A DNA stretch of 6,574 nt from Pseudopelobacter sp964601865 (GCA_964601865.1 CAZRPI010000166.1:1-6574); one strand, 5' to 3'; shown: positions 1 to 6,514, numbered from the stretch's first letter. Numbers and translations: made by a program. The notes: a model not told the origin generated them from the letters alone.

Positions 1-74
1 CCTAGGATATATCACAACGGCATGACAGCGGTAAACCGTCAAATGCCCCGGGCTTGCTCCCGCCCTACCCCCCC
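1..74. other. Left-edge non-coding stretch with an imperfect hairpin
   Basis: I recognise no gene here. Arms GGCAT (19-23) and ATGCC (43-47) flank an inner CGGT (29-32)/ACCG (35-38) pair, so 19-47 can form an imperfect stem. CGGTAA and ACCGTC, both present here (29-34 and 35-40), recur in the palindrome at 75-92 in another arrangement, which hints at a degenerate copy of that site. A run of pyrimidines rich in C follows (57-74). An upstream gene could end at the TGA at 23-25, but too little sequence is present to judge. Confidence 0.3.
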
Positions 75-92
75 TGTTACCGTCCGGTAACA
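75..92. promoter_or_regulatory. 18-bp palindrome upstream of shc, candidate operator
   Basis: TGTTACCGTCCGGTAACA has perfect 8-bp arms (TGTTACCG and CGGTAACA) around a central TC. No T-tract follows, so it does not look like a terminator. The size and symmetry suit a binding site for a dimeric repressor or activator. It ends 17 bases before a TATACA box, so its right half overlaps the matching -35 position. Function and regulator are inferred, with no known consensus to assign it to. Confidence 0.5.
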
Positions 93-114
93 ACAACCTG
101 AAAAACAGTATACA
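87..114 (+). promoter_or_regulatory. Weak sigma70-like promoter candidate, distal
   Basis: GTAACA (87-92) as -35 and TATACA (109-114) as -10 lie 16 bases apart, each matching its consensus at 4 of 6 positions. The -35 is embedded in the palindrome at 75-92, so a bound regulator would occlude it. This is a motif reading only; the proximal candidate at 146-174 is at least as good. Confidence 0.25.
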
Positions 115-128
115 TTTATTGATGTTTA

Positions 129-158
129 TGCTAAAAAAGCAAAATTTAGCAGTTTTGC
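129..158. repeat. Two overlapping, mutually exclusive inverted repeats
   Basis: TGCTAAA (129-135) pairs with TTTAGCA (145-151) across 9 bases. GCAAAA (139-144) pairs with TTTTGC (153-158) across 8 bases. Each repeat has an arm inside the other's loop, so only one can form at a time. The segment is AT-rich, unlike the surrounding genes, and covers the -35 of the proximal shc promoter candidate. It could be overlapping operator half-sites or simply AT-rich promoter DNA. Confidence 0.3.
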
Positions 159-174
159 AGTCAGGTGTTATACA
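146..174 (+). promoter_or_regulatory. Proximal shc promoter candidate, extended -10 type
   Basis: The -35 is TTAGCA (146-151), the spacer is 17 bases, and the -10 is TATACA (169-174), preceded by TG at 166-167 with one base between, as in extended -10 promoters. Both hexamers match at 4 of 6 positions. A start near base 181 would give a leader of about 20 bases that still contains the shc ribosome binding site. The same TATACATT string occurs at 109-116. Confidence 0.4.
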
Positions 175-187
175 TTCAGCGTCCACT

Positions 188-192
188 AGGAG
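188..192 (+). promoter_or_regulatory. shc ribosome binding site
   Basis: AGGAG lies 8 bases before the ATG at 201. This is near-ideal Shine-Dalgarno spacing and fixes the shc start. It is the best such site in the window. Confidence 0.75.
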
Positions 193-200
193 CTTTGTGA

Positions 201-2237
201 ATGAATTCAACCAAGTTTAAGATTTCAAGCTCATTGACATCGTTAAATACCGACACCATCGAACCCGTTCCCCTTCCGTCCAGGAAGCCGGGAGCGAAGG
301 TGCACCGTCTCCCACCCTCCATCTGGAAGAAGATGGTCGCCGAAGAGAAAAGCCCCCTGGACGCGGCCATCAAGCGCACCCGGGACTTCTTCTTCCGCGA
401 GCAGCTGCCCGATGGCTACTGGTGGGCGGAACTGGAATCCAACGTCACCATCACCGCCGAGTACATCATGCTCTTCCATTTCCTGGGCATGGTGGACAAG
501 GAGCGGGAAAGGAAGCTGGCCAACTACATCCTGAGCAAACAGACCGCCGAGGGGTTCTGGACGCTCTGGTACAACGGCCCGGGTGACCTCTCCACGACGA
601 TCGAGGCCTATTTCGCGCTCAAACTCGCCGGCTATTCGAGCGACCACCCGGCCATGCGCAAGGCCAGGGAGTTCGTTCTGGCCAACGGCGGCATCATCAA
701 GTCGCGGGTCTTCACCAAGATCTTTCTGGCGCTGTTCGGGGAATTCGCCTGGTTCGGCGTGCCCTCCATGCCTATCGAGCTCATGCTGCTGCCTGACTGG
801 GCCTACTTTAACATGTACGAGTTCTCCAGCTGGTCGCGCGCCACGATTATTCCGCTTTCGGTCGTCATGTCGGAGCGGCCGGTGCGCAAACTTCCGCCGC
901 GCGCCCGTGTGCAGGAGCTGTACGTCCGCCCGCCCCGTCCCACGGATTTCACCATCACCCGCGAGGACGGCCTTCTGACCTGGAAGAACTTCTTCATCGG
1001 CGCGGATCACCTGATCAAGGTCTACGAATCCTCGCCGATCCGCCCCTTCAAGAAACGGGCGGTCGCGGCAGCGGAAAAGTGGATCCTGGAGCACCAGGAA
1101 CAGTCCGGAGACTGGGGGGGCATCCAGCCCGCCATGCTCAACTCCATCCTGGCGCTGCACTGCCTGGGGTACTCCAACGACCACCCCGCCGTGGCCAAGG
1201 GACTGGAAGCCCTGGCCAACTTCTGCATCGAGGACGACCACAGCATCGTGCTCCAGTCCTGCGTCTCCCCGGTCTGGGACACGGCCCTGGCCCTGGTGGC
1301 GCTGCAGGAGGCGGATGTGCCGAGGGACCATCCGGCCCTGGTCAGGGCGGCCCAGTGGCTGCTGGACCTGGAGGTGCGCCGCAGGGGAGACTGGCAGGTG
1401 AAGAGCCCCGAACTGGAGCCGGGAGGCTGGGCGTTCGAGTTTCTCAACGACTGGTACCCGGATGTGGACGATTCCGGATTCGTCATGCTGGCCATCAAGG
1501 ATATCAGGGTCCGCGACAAGAAACACCGCGAACAGGCCATCAAGCGGGGAATCGCCTGGTGCCTGGGAATGCAGAGCGAAAACGGCGGCTGGGGCGCTTT
1601 CGACAAGGACAACACCAAGCATCTGCTCAACAAAATCCCCTTCGCCGACCTGGAGGCGCTGATCGACCCCCCAACATCCGACCTGACCGGCCGCATGCTG
1701 GAGCTCATGGGCAACTTCGACTATCCCAGAACCCATCCGGCTGCCGTGCGCGCCCTGGAGTTCCTCAAGCGCGAACAGGAACCGGAGGGTCCCTGGTGGG
1801 GACGCTGGGGCGTCAACTACCTCTACGGGACCTGGTCGGTGCTCTGCGGCCTGGAGGCCATCGGCGAAGACATGAGTCAGCCCTACATCAGGAAGGCGGT
1901 CAACTGGATCAAGTCGAGGCAGAACGGCGACGGCGGCTGGGGCGAGGTGTGCGAGTCCTATTTCGACCGCTCCCTGATGGGTTGCGGTCCCAGCACCGCG
2001 TCCCAGACCGGCTGGGCGCTCCTCTCGCTCATGGCGGCCGGAGAGGCGCACTCCGAATCCGCCGCCAGGGGAGTCAAGTACCTGCTGGACACCCAGAATG
2101 CCGACGGCACCTGGAACGAGGACGCCTTCACGGGGACCGGTTTCCCCAAATTCTTCATGATCAAGTACCACATCTACCGCAACTGTTTCCCCTTGACAGC
2201 TCTGGGCAAATACCGCAGGCTGACTTCGAAGGAGTGA
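201..2237 (+). CDS. shc: Squalene-hopene cyclase
   Basis: This 678-residue terpene cyclase, a normal length for the family, folds squalene in one step into hopene and/or hopanol at the cytoplasmic membrane face. The acid-catalyst motif DVDD is at 421-424 (YPDVDDSGF), with the middle aspartate pair at 423-424. QW-type repeats recur at about 68-74, 114-120, 299-305, 458-464, 574-580 and 632-638. The C-terminal active-site block GTGFP...YHIYRNCFP (645-664) keeps the aromatics equivalent to Alicyclobacillus F601, F605, Y609 and Y612 (here F648, F652, Y656, Y659). F412 sits where F365 does. The segment around 183-227 (VPSMPIELMLLP...YEFSSWSRATIIPLS) is also typical. At 489-498 (DPPTSDLTGR) an Arg lies where Alicyclobacillus has H451. 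The start is supported by AGGAG 8 bases upstream. The first ~35 residues are probably a variable tail. The gene leads the cluster; a terminator-like hairpin follows it. Confidence 0.95.
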   Translation: MNSTKFKISSSLTSLNTDTIEPVPLPSRKPGAKVHRLPPSIWKKMVAEEKSPLDAAIKRTRDFFFREQLPDGYWWAELESNVTITAEYIMLFHFLGMVDKERERKLANYILSKQTAEGFWTLWYNGPGDLSTTIEAYFALKLAGYSSDHPAMRKAREFVLANGGIIKSRVFTKIFLALFGEFAWFGVPSMPIELMLLPDWAYFNMYEFSSWSRATIIPLSVVMSERPVRKLPPRARVQELYVRPPRPTDFTITREDGLLTWKNFFIGADHLIKVYESSPIRPFKKRAVAAAEKWILEHQEQSGDWGGIQPAMLNSILALHCLGYSNDHPAVAKGLEALANFCIEDDHSIVLQSCVSPVWDTALALVALQEADVPRDHPALVRAAQWLLDLEVRRRGDWQVKSPELEPGGWAFEFLNDWYPDVDDSGFVMLAIKDIRVRDKKHREQAIKRGIAWCLGMQSENGGWGAFDKDNTKHLLNKIPFADLEALIDPPTSDLTGRMLELMGNFDYPRTHPAAVRALEFLKREQEPEGPWWGRWGVNYLYGTWSVLCGLEAIGEDMSQPYIRKAVNWIKSRQNGDGGWGEVCESYFDRSLMGCGPSTASQTGWALLSLMAAGEAHSESAARGVKYLLDTQNADGTWNEDAFTGTGFPKFFMIKYHIYRNCFPLTALGKYRRLTSKE

Positions 2238-2269
2238 CGCCTCCGGGCGGACAATAAGAACGTATCGCA

Positions 2270-2311
2270 GGGGGGCCCCGAGTTAGACGCAATCCGGGGC
2301 TTCCCCTTTTT
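2270..2311 (+). terminator. Terminator-like hairpin between shc and hpnA
   Basis: CCCCG (2276-2280) pairs with CGGGG (2295-2299) and G2275 with C2300. The stem continues through two possible G-U pairs to GGG (2270-2272) with CCC (2303-2305). The loop is 14 bases (2281-2294), and five T follow (2307-2311). It looks like an intrinsic terminator, possibly a leaky one, just downstream of the shc stop (2237). If active it would make shc more abundant than the downstream genes or separate them into their own transcription unit. Confidence 0.55.
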
Positions 2312-2312
2312 C

Positions 2313-2369
2313 AGCCGGTCCGGACATCCCTTTGCCGTTTTTCCGCGTCGGAGCCGGTCAGGACCTGAC
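2313..2369. repeat. 13-bp direct repeat and short palindrome upstream of hpnA
   Basis: AGCCGGTCCGGAC (2313-2325) and AGCCGGTCAGGAC (2352-2364) match at 12 of 13 positions and begin 39 bases apart. The second copy runs into GTCAGGACCTGAC (2357-2369), a palindrome with perfect 6-bp arms around one base. Together they may be paired regulator sites for a promoter of hpnA. I see no convincing -35/-10 pair here, so the role is inferred. Confidence 0.35.
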
Positions 2370-2382
2370 AGACCTGGAGCAT

Positions 2383-3369
2383 ATGAAAACATTCATCACC
2401 GGGGCAACCGGATTCATAGGAGCAAGCATCGCCCGGGAGCTGCTCAGGGAGGGGAGAGAGGTGCGGGCGCTGGTACGGCCCACCTCGGACACCTCCAACC
2501 TTGCCGGCCTGGACGTGGAATTATGGAAGGGGGACCTGCGCGACCGGGACAGCCTGGTCAGCGGCCTCAAGGGGTGCGACGTCCTCTACCACGCGGCGGC
2601 GGACTACCGCCTCTGGACCCGCTCCCCCCAGGAGATGTACCGCATCAACGTGGAGGGAACCGCCGCCATCCTGGACGCGGCCTTAAGAAACAACCTCTCG
2701 AAGGTGGTCTACACCAGCAGCGTGGGAACCCTGGGCAATCCGGGAGACGGAACGCCGGGAACCGAGGAGACTCCGGTCACCCTGGCCGACATGGTGGGAC
2801 ACTACAAGAAGAGCAAGTTCATGGCCGAGCGCGAGGCGGAGAAATTCGTGGCCAGGGGGCTGCCGCTGGTCATCGTCAACCCTTCCACGCCGGTGGGGCC
2901 CCATGACATCAAGCCGACCCCCACGGGCAAGATCATCGTGGATTTCCTGAACCGCAAGATGCCGGCCTACCTGGACACCGGGCTCAACATCATCGCCGTG
3001 GAGGACTGCGCCCGCGGCCACCTGCTGGCGGAAAAGCTGGGAAAGGTGGGATCGAAGTACATCCTGGGCAACACCAACCTCACCCTCTGCGCCATCTTCC
3101 AGCTCCTCCAGGAGATATCGGGGCTCCCGGCCCCGAAGTACAAACTTCCCTACACGCCGATCCTGCTGGCCGCCTACGTCAACGAGGGGCTGTCCAGAAT
3201 CACGGGGCGGGAACCGCTGATCCCCCTGGCAGGGGTTCAGATGGCGGCGAAGTTCATGTACTTCGACTCCTCCAGGGCGGTCAGGGAACTGGGGCTGCCC
3301 CAGACCCCCGCCAGGGAAGCCCTGCGCCGCGCCGTCGAATGGTTCAGGGCCACCGGTTACGCGAAGTAG
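2383..3369 (+). CDS. hpnA: Hopanoid-associated NAD(P)-dependent sugar epimerase-like protein HpnA
   Basis: This 328-residue protein belongs to the extended short-chain dehydrogenase/reductase (NAD-dependent epimerase/dehydratase) family. The nucleotide-binding motif TGATGFIG is at 6-13 at the very N-terminus, YHAAADYRLW at 69-78 is typical of the HpnA branch, the catalytic Ser lies in TSS (111-113), and YKKSK at 141-145 gives the Tyr/Lys pair. The C-terminal half (about 165-320) is the variable substrate-binding part. HpnA is regularly found with hopanoid genes and is thought to act on the hopanoid side chain or its sugar head group, but its reaction is not established. I chose ATG 2383 because the Rossmann strand begins at once; GGAG (2376-2379) is only 3 bases upstream, which is short. 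A TTG at 2332 would add 17 residues with no family support. The substrate cannot be read from the sequence. Confidence 0.88.
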   Translation: MKTFITGATGFIGASIARELLREGREVRALVRPTSDTSNLAGLDVELWKGDLRDRDSLVSGLKGCDVLYHAAADYRLWTRSPQEMYRINVEGTAAILDAALRNNLSKVVYTSSVGTLGNPGDGTPGTEETPVTLADMVGHYKKSKFMAEREAEKFVARGLPLVIVNPSTPVGPHDIKPTPTGKIIVDFLNRKMPAYLDTGLNIIAVEDCARGHLLAEKLGKVGSKYILGNTNLTLCAIFQLLQEISGLPAPKYKLPYTPILLAAYVNEGLSRITGREPLIPLAGVQMAAKFMYFDSSRAVRELGLPQTPAREALRRAVEWFRATGYAK

Positions 3370-3425
3370 GGACCGAACCGCCGACCAATTGGGCATCACA
3401 GGTCATTACAGAGAACGGACAACCC

Positions 3426-5324
3426 ATGTATCAGCACCTTACCCATATAGACTCACCGGCCGACCTGAAAAAACTGAAGCCGGAGCAACTACCCGAACTG
3501 GCCGCCGAGGTGCGCCGTTTCCTGCTGGACACCGTCTCGGTCACCGGCGGTCACCTGGGGTCCAACCTGGGGACCGTGGAGCTGTCCATTGCCCTGCTCT
3601 ACTGTTTCGACTCGCCCAGGGACAAGATCGTCTGGGACGTGGGGCATCAGGCCTACACCCACAAGATCCTCACCGGGAGACGCGACCGCTTTCACACCCA
3701 GCGGCAGTACAAGGGACTCTCCGGTTTCCCCAAGCGGTCCGAATCGGAGCATGACGCCTTCGGGGTCGGGCACTCCTCCACCTCCATCTCCGCCGCCCTG
3801 GGCATGGCAGCCGCATCCGATCTGGCCGGGGCCCGTAACTACTCCATCGCCGTCATCGGCGACGGCTCGATGACCGGCGGCATGGCCTTCGAGGCCCTGA
3901 ACCAGGCCGGGCATCTCAAGAAGAACCTCATCGTCATCCTCAACGACAACGAGATGTCCATCGCCAAAAACGTGGGCGCCTTTTCCACCTTCATCTCCCG
4001 CAAGATGACCGGAAAGTACTACCGCGACCTGAAACGGGAGATGGAAGGGCTCCTGCGCCACATACCCGCCATCGGTTCCGACATCCTGCACTTCGCCAAA
4101 CGGGCGGAGAACTCCCTGAAGAGCTTCCTGACTCCGGGATCGCTGTTCGAGGCGCTGGGTTTCGACTACGTCGGGCCGCTGGACGGCCACGATCTCCCCC
4201 AGCTCATCGAGGTCTTCAACGGCATCGACCAGCCGGACGGGCCGATCCTGGTGCATGTCATGACAACCAAGGGGAAGGGTTACAAACCGGCCGAGGAAAA
4301 ACCGGACCGGTTCCACGGCGTCGGCGCGTTCGACCTCGAAACCGGCAAGGGAGCGGCCAAGGGGCCGGTCAAGAGCTACACCGAGGTGTTCGGGGAAACC
4401 ATGGTGGAGCTGGCCGAGCAGGACTCCTCCATCGTGGCGATAACCGCCGCCATGCGCGACGGAACGGGGCTGAAGGCGTTTTCGGAGCGTTTTCCCAAGC
4501 GCTTCTTCGACGTGGGGATCGCGGAACAGCACGGCATGACCTTTGCCGCCGGTCTGGCGGCCGAGGGGTTCCGGCCGGTGACGGCCATCTACTCCACCTT
4601 CGTCCAGCGCGCCTACGACCAGATTTTCCACGACATCTGCCTGCAGAAACTGCCGGTCACGATCGCCATGGACCGGGGCGGACTCGTGGGGGATGACGGC
4701 CCCACCCACCACGGCGTCATGGACTACTCCTATCTGAGGCACATGACCGGCCTGACCCTGATGGCGCCCAAGGACGAGAACGAACTGCGCCACATGCTCA
4801 GGACAGCGGTCTACAGCGGCGTTCCCATTTCACTGCGTTACCCGCGCGGCGCCGGGTATGGAGTCGAACTGGACAGTGAGTTGAAATCACTGGAAATCGG
4901 TAAGGGTGAAATGCTGCTGGAGGGGGGTGACCTCTGCATCATCGCCATCGGCTCGACCGTCTACCCCGCCTTCCAGGCCGCGGAAGCCCTGCGCCGGGAC
5001 GGAATTGACGCCGGCGTGGTCAACGCCCGCTTCATCAAGCCGCTGGACGCGGAACTGATCCTGTCGGTAGCCGATGCGTGCGGCCGGATCGTAACCGTCG
5101 AGGAGAACGTGCTGCAGGGAGGATTCGGCAGCGCGGTTCTGGAGCTTCTCAACAACGGCAGACGGCGGCACGTTGCCGTCAAGCGCCTGGGGATTCCTGA
5201 CCGCTTCGTGGAGCACGGCCCGCAGGCCCAGCTGCGACGGGATCTGGGGATCGACGCAGCGGGGATCGAAGCCGCGGTCCGTGCCTTCATGGATCTTCCC
5301 GGCAACTTCAAGCTGACTCCCTGA
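3426..5324 (+). CDS. dxs: 1-deoxy-D-xylulose-5-phosphate synthase
   Basis: This thiamine-diphosphate enzyme condenses pyruvate with D-glyceraldehyde 3-phosphate to DXP, releasing CO2. DXP opens the MEP route to IPP and DMAPP and also feeds thiamine and pyridoxal synthesis. The 632-residue length is normal. Visible landmarks are TGGHLGSNLGT (40-50, catalytic His 43), VWDVGHQAYTHKIL (69-82), the ThDP/Mg motif from GDGS (145-148) to LNDNEMSIAKN (172-182), the YVGPLDGHD segment (248-256), the cofactor-activating Glu in GIAEQH (E367), DRGGLVGDDGPTHHG (416-430) and a transketolase C-terminal domain from about 490. ATG 3426 begins the usual N-terminus (YQHLTHIDSPADLKKL). An in-frame ATG at 3339 lies inside hpnA and would add 29 unrelated residues. 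The ribosome site is weak (GGA, 3417-3419), so translation may be modest or coupled. Such bacteria often carry a second dxs; this would be the hopanoid-linked copy. Confidence 0.96.
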   Translation: MYQHLTHIDSPADLKKLKPEQLPELAAEVRRFLLDTVSVTGGHLGSNLGTVELSIALLYCFDSPRDKIVWDVGHQAYTHKILTGRRDRFHTQRQYKGLSGFPKRSESEHDAFGVGHSSTSISAALGMAAASDLAGARNYSIAVIGDGSMTGGMAFEALNQAGHLKKNLIVILNDNEMSIAKNVGAFSTFISRKMTGKYYRDLKREMEGLLRHIPAIGSDILHFAKRAENSLKSFLTPGSLFEALGFDYVGPLDGHDLPQLIEVFNGIDQPDGPILVHVMTTKGKGYKPAEEKPDRFHGVGAFDLETGKGAAKGPVKSYTEVFGETMVELAEQDSSIVAITAAMRDGTGLKAFSERFPKRFFDVGIAEQHGMTFAAGLAAEGFRPVTAIYSTFVQRAYDQIFHDICLQKLPVTIAMDRGGLVGDDGPTHHGVMDYSYLRHMTGLTLMAPKDENELRHMLRTAVYSGVPISLRYPRGAGYGVELDSELKSLEIGKGEMLLEGGDLCIIAIGSTVYPAFQAAEALRRDGIDAGVVNARFIKPLDAELILSVADACGRIVTVEENVLQGGFGSAVLELLNNGRRRHVAVKRLGIPDRFVEHGPQAQLRRDLGIDAAGIEAAVRAFMDLPGNFKLTP

Positions 5325-5392
5325 ATGCCGTGACTGCCGCCCGCCGCGGGTACCGGCCGATTGCCATCGAACTGATGAAAGGATGTTTTTAA
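5325..5392 (+). promoter_or_regulatory. dxs-hpnH gap with hpnH ribosome binding site
   Basis: AAGGA (5379-5383) lies 9 bases before the hpnH ATG at 5393 and sets its start. I see no terminator or clear promoter in this 68-base gap, so dxs and hpnH are probably co-transcribed. A frame in register with hpnH is open here and closes with TAA at 5390-5392, directly abutting the hpnH ATG. It could be translated from GTG 5330 as a 20-residue peptide, but nothing shows that it is. Confidence 0.55.
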
Positions 5393-6391
5393 ATGCGTTT
5401 CCCGTTTCGCCTGAACTATGACCTGACCAGATACATCATATCCAACAAGCTGCGCAAGGTGGAAAAGTACCCCCTGGTGCTGATGTTGGAGCCGACCCAT
5501 CTCTGCAACCTCTCCTGCTCCGGTTGCGGACGCATCCGCGAATACGCCGCCACCATCAGGGAAATGCTGACCCTGGAGGAGTGCCTGAAATCGGTGGACG
5601 AATGTCCGGCGCCGGTGGTCACCATCACCGGCGGCGAACCGCTCCTCTACCCCCACGTCAACGAACTGATCAGAGGGACCCTGGACCGAGGCAGGCACAT
5701 CTACCTCTGCACCAACGGGATCCTGCTGGAAAAGGCGCTGGATTCCATGACCCCCCACCCCAACTTCACCTTCAACATCCACATGGACGGCCTTGAGGAG
5801 ACCCACGACCGCATCCTGGAGCGCAAGGGGGCCTTCAAGCTGGCCCTGGCCGGGATCAAAAAGGCAAAACAGATGGGATTCCGCGTCTGCACCAACACGA
5901 CCATCTTCAAGGAAACCAACCTGGTGGAGATCGAGATGCTCTTCACCCTGCTGGAGGAGATCGGCGTCGACGGCCTGCTGGTGGCGCCCGGGTTTGACTA
6001 CGAGGCCGTGGGAGAGCACCTGTTCCTGGAACGCCGCGAGATTGAAAAAAAATTCGCCCAGGTGTACGAGATGAGCAAGAAGCACCGTTTCTTCTCGACC
6101 CCCATGTATCTCCGTTTCCTGAAGGGGGAGAAGAAGCTGGAGTGCACCCCCTGGGGCAACCCGACCCGCAACACCCAGGGGTGGAAGGCGCCCTGTTACC
6201 TGATCACCGACGCCCACTACCCCACCTTCAAAGAGATGATGGAGAAGACCCAGTGGGACAGGTACGGCGTGGGCAGGGACCCCCGTTGCGCCCAGTGCAT
6301 GATGCACTGCGGTTTCGAGCCGAGCGTGGTCGAAGAGATCGGCAAGAGCTGGAAAGACATCTGGGAAATGTTCATCTGGAATTTGACGTGA
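5393..6391 (+). CDS. hpnH: Radical SAM adenosylhopane synthase HpnH
   Basis: This 332-residue radical SAM enzyme adds a 5'-deoxyadenosyl group to the hopene side chain (diploptene), giving adenosylhopane, the first step toward C35 bacteriohopanepolyols. The 4Fe-4S/SAM motif CxxxCxxC is C38, C42, C45 (THLCNLSCSGCG), after the typical YPLVLMLEP (26-34). TGGEPL at 79-84 is the SAM-binding GGE motif, and NIHMDG (128-133) is a barrel strand of the core. A C-terminal domain holds a second Cys set, C299, C302 and C306 (CAQCMMHCGFEPS), matching the CMxHCGFE signature I recall in HpnH, plus C251 and C268. The usual N-terminal amphipathic stretch (FRLNYDLTRYIISNKL) fits membrane association. The gene is last in the cluster, has a good ribosome site and is followed by a terminator. 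HpnG, which normally removes adenine from the product, is not in this window. Confidence 0.93.
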   Translation: MRFPFRLNYDLTRYIISNKLRKVEKYPLVLMLEPTHLCNLSCSGCGRIREYAATIREMLTLEECLKSVDECPAPVVTITGGEPLLYPHVNELIRGTLDRGRHIYLCTNGILLEKALDSMTPHPNFTFNIHMDGLEETHDRILERKGAFKLALAGIKKAKQMGFRVCTNTTIFKETNLVEIEMLFTLLEEIGVDGLLVAPGFDYEAVGEHLFLERREIEKKFAQVYEMSKKHRFFSTPMYLRFLKGEKKLECTPWGNPTRNTQGWKAPCYLITDAHYPTFKEMMEKTQWDRYGVGRDPRCAQCMMHCGFEPSVVEEIGKSWKDIWEMFIWNLT

Positions 6392-6433
6392 TGGAGCCTG
6401 CAGAATAAATGGGCGAATCCGTATAGGCGTCAT

Positions 6434-6458
6434 TTCCCCGGAAAAGTCAATCCGGGAA
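6434..6458. repeat. Small imperfect hairpin after hpnH
   Basis: TTCCCCGGA (6434-6442) pairs with TCCGGGAA (6451-6458) with one bulged C and an 8-base loop. A short TTT follows at 6459-6461. It could be a weak first terminator or an RNA 3'-end stabiliser ahead of the stronger terminator at 6469-6505. The 77 bases between the hpnH stop and that terminator hold only trivial open frames of five codons. Confidence 0.35.
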
Positions 6459-6468
6459 TTTCAATCGA

Positions 6469-6510
6469 AAAACCCGCCGGACCTGAACAAGGTGTGGCGG
6501 GTTTTCTTGT
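6469..6510. terminator. Bidirectional rho-independent terminator
   Basis: AAAACCCGCC (6469-6478) pairs perfectly with GGCGGGTTTT (6496-6505). A second short stem ACCT (6481-6484)/AGGT (6490-6493) caps it. On the + strand TTTTCTTGT follows the GC core; on the minus strand the A-tract 6468-6472 reads as TTTTT. It would end the shc-hpnA-dxs-hpnH transcripts and could also serve a convergent minus-strand gene. Confidence 0.85.
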
Positions 6511-6514
6511 GTTA

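Noticed and set aside
44..58. Sigma54-like -12 element (TTGCT) upstream of shc
   Set aside because: The required GG is missing at the -24 spacing.
1114..1120. Run of seven G inside shc, a possible slippage or phase-variation tract
   Set aside because: It encodes the conserved DWGG of a QW-type repeat in frame, the gene is intact, and the run is short for phase variation.
243..2171. Long minus-strand open frame running antisense across almost all of shc
   Set aside because: The + strand gene has clear family motifs throughout. In GC-rich coding DNA with C/G third positions the opposite strand is often free of stops, and the antisense peptide shows no recognisable domain.
2193..2198. Perfect TTGACA inside the 3' end of shc, a possible internal promoter for hpnA
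   Set aside because: No -10-like hexamer occurs 15-19 bases downstream; the only AT-rich candidate, AAATAC at 2208, is far too close.
2332..2382. TTG start giving an HpnA with 17 extra N-terminal residues
   Set aside because: It is a rare start codon with no ribosome site, the extra residues precede a complete Rossmann N-terminus, and the stretch overlaps the repeat elements.
6391..6426. Two five-codon open frames after hpnH (ATG 6391 overlapping its stop, and ATG 6409)
   Set aside because: They are far too short, without family support, and expected by chance.
4961..6433. Minus-strand open frame spanning the end of dxs, the gap and hpnH
   Set aside because: It crosses two well-supported + strand genes, has a low-complexity composition rich in Gln, His, Val and Gly typical of shadow frames, and shows no family motif.
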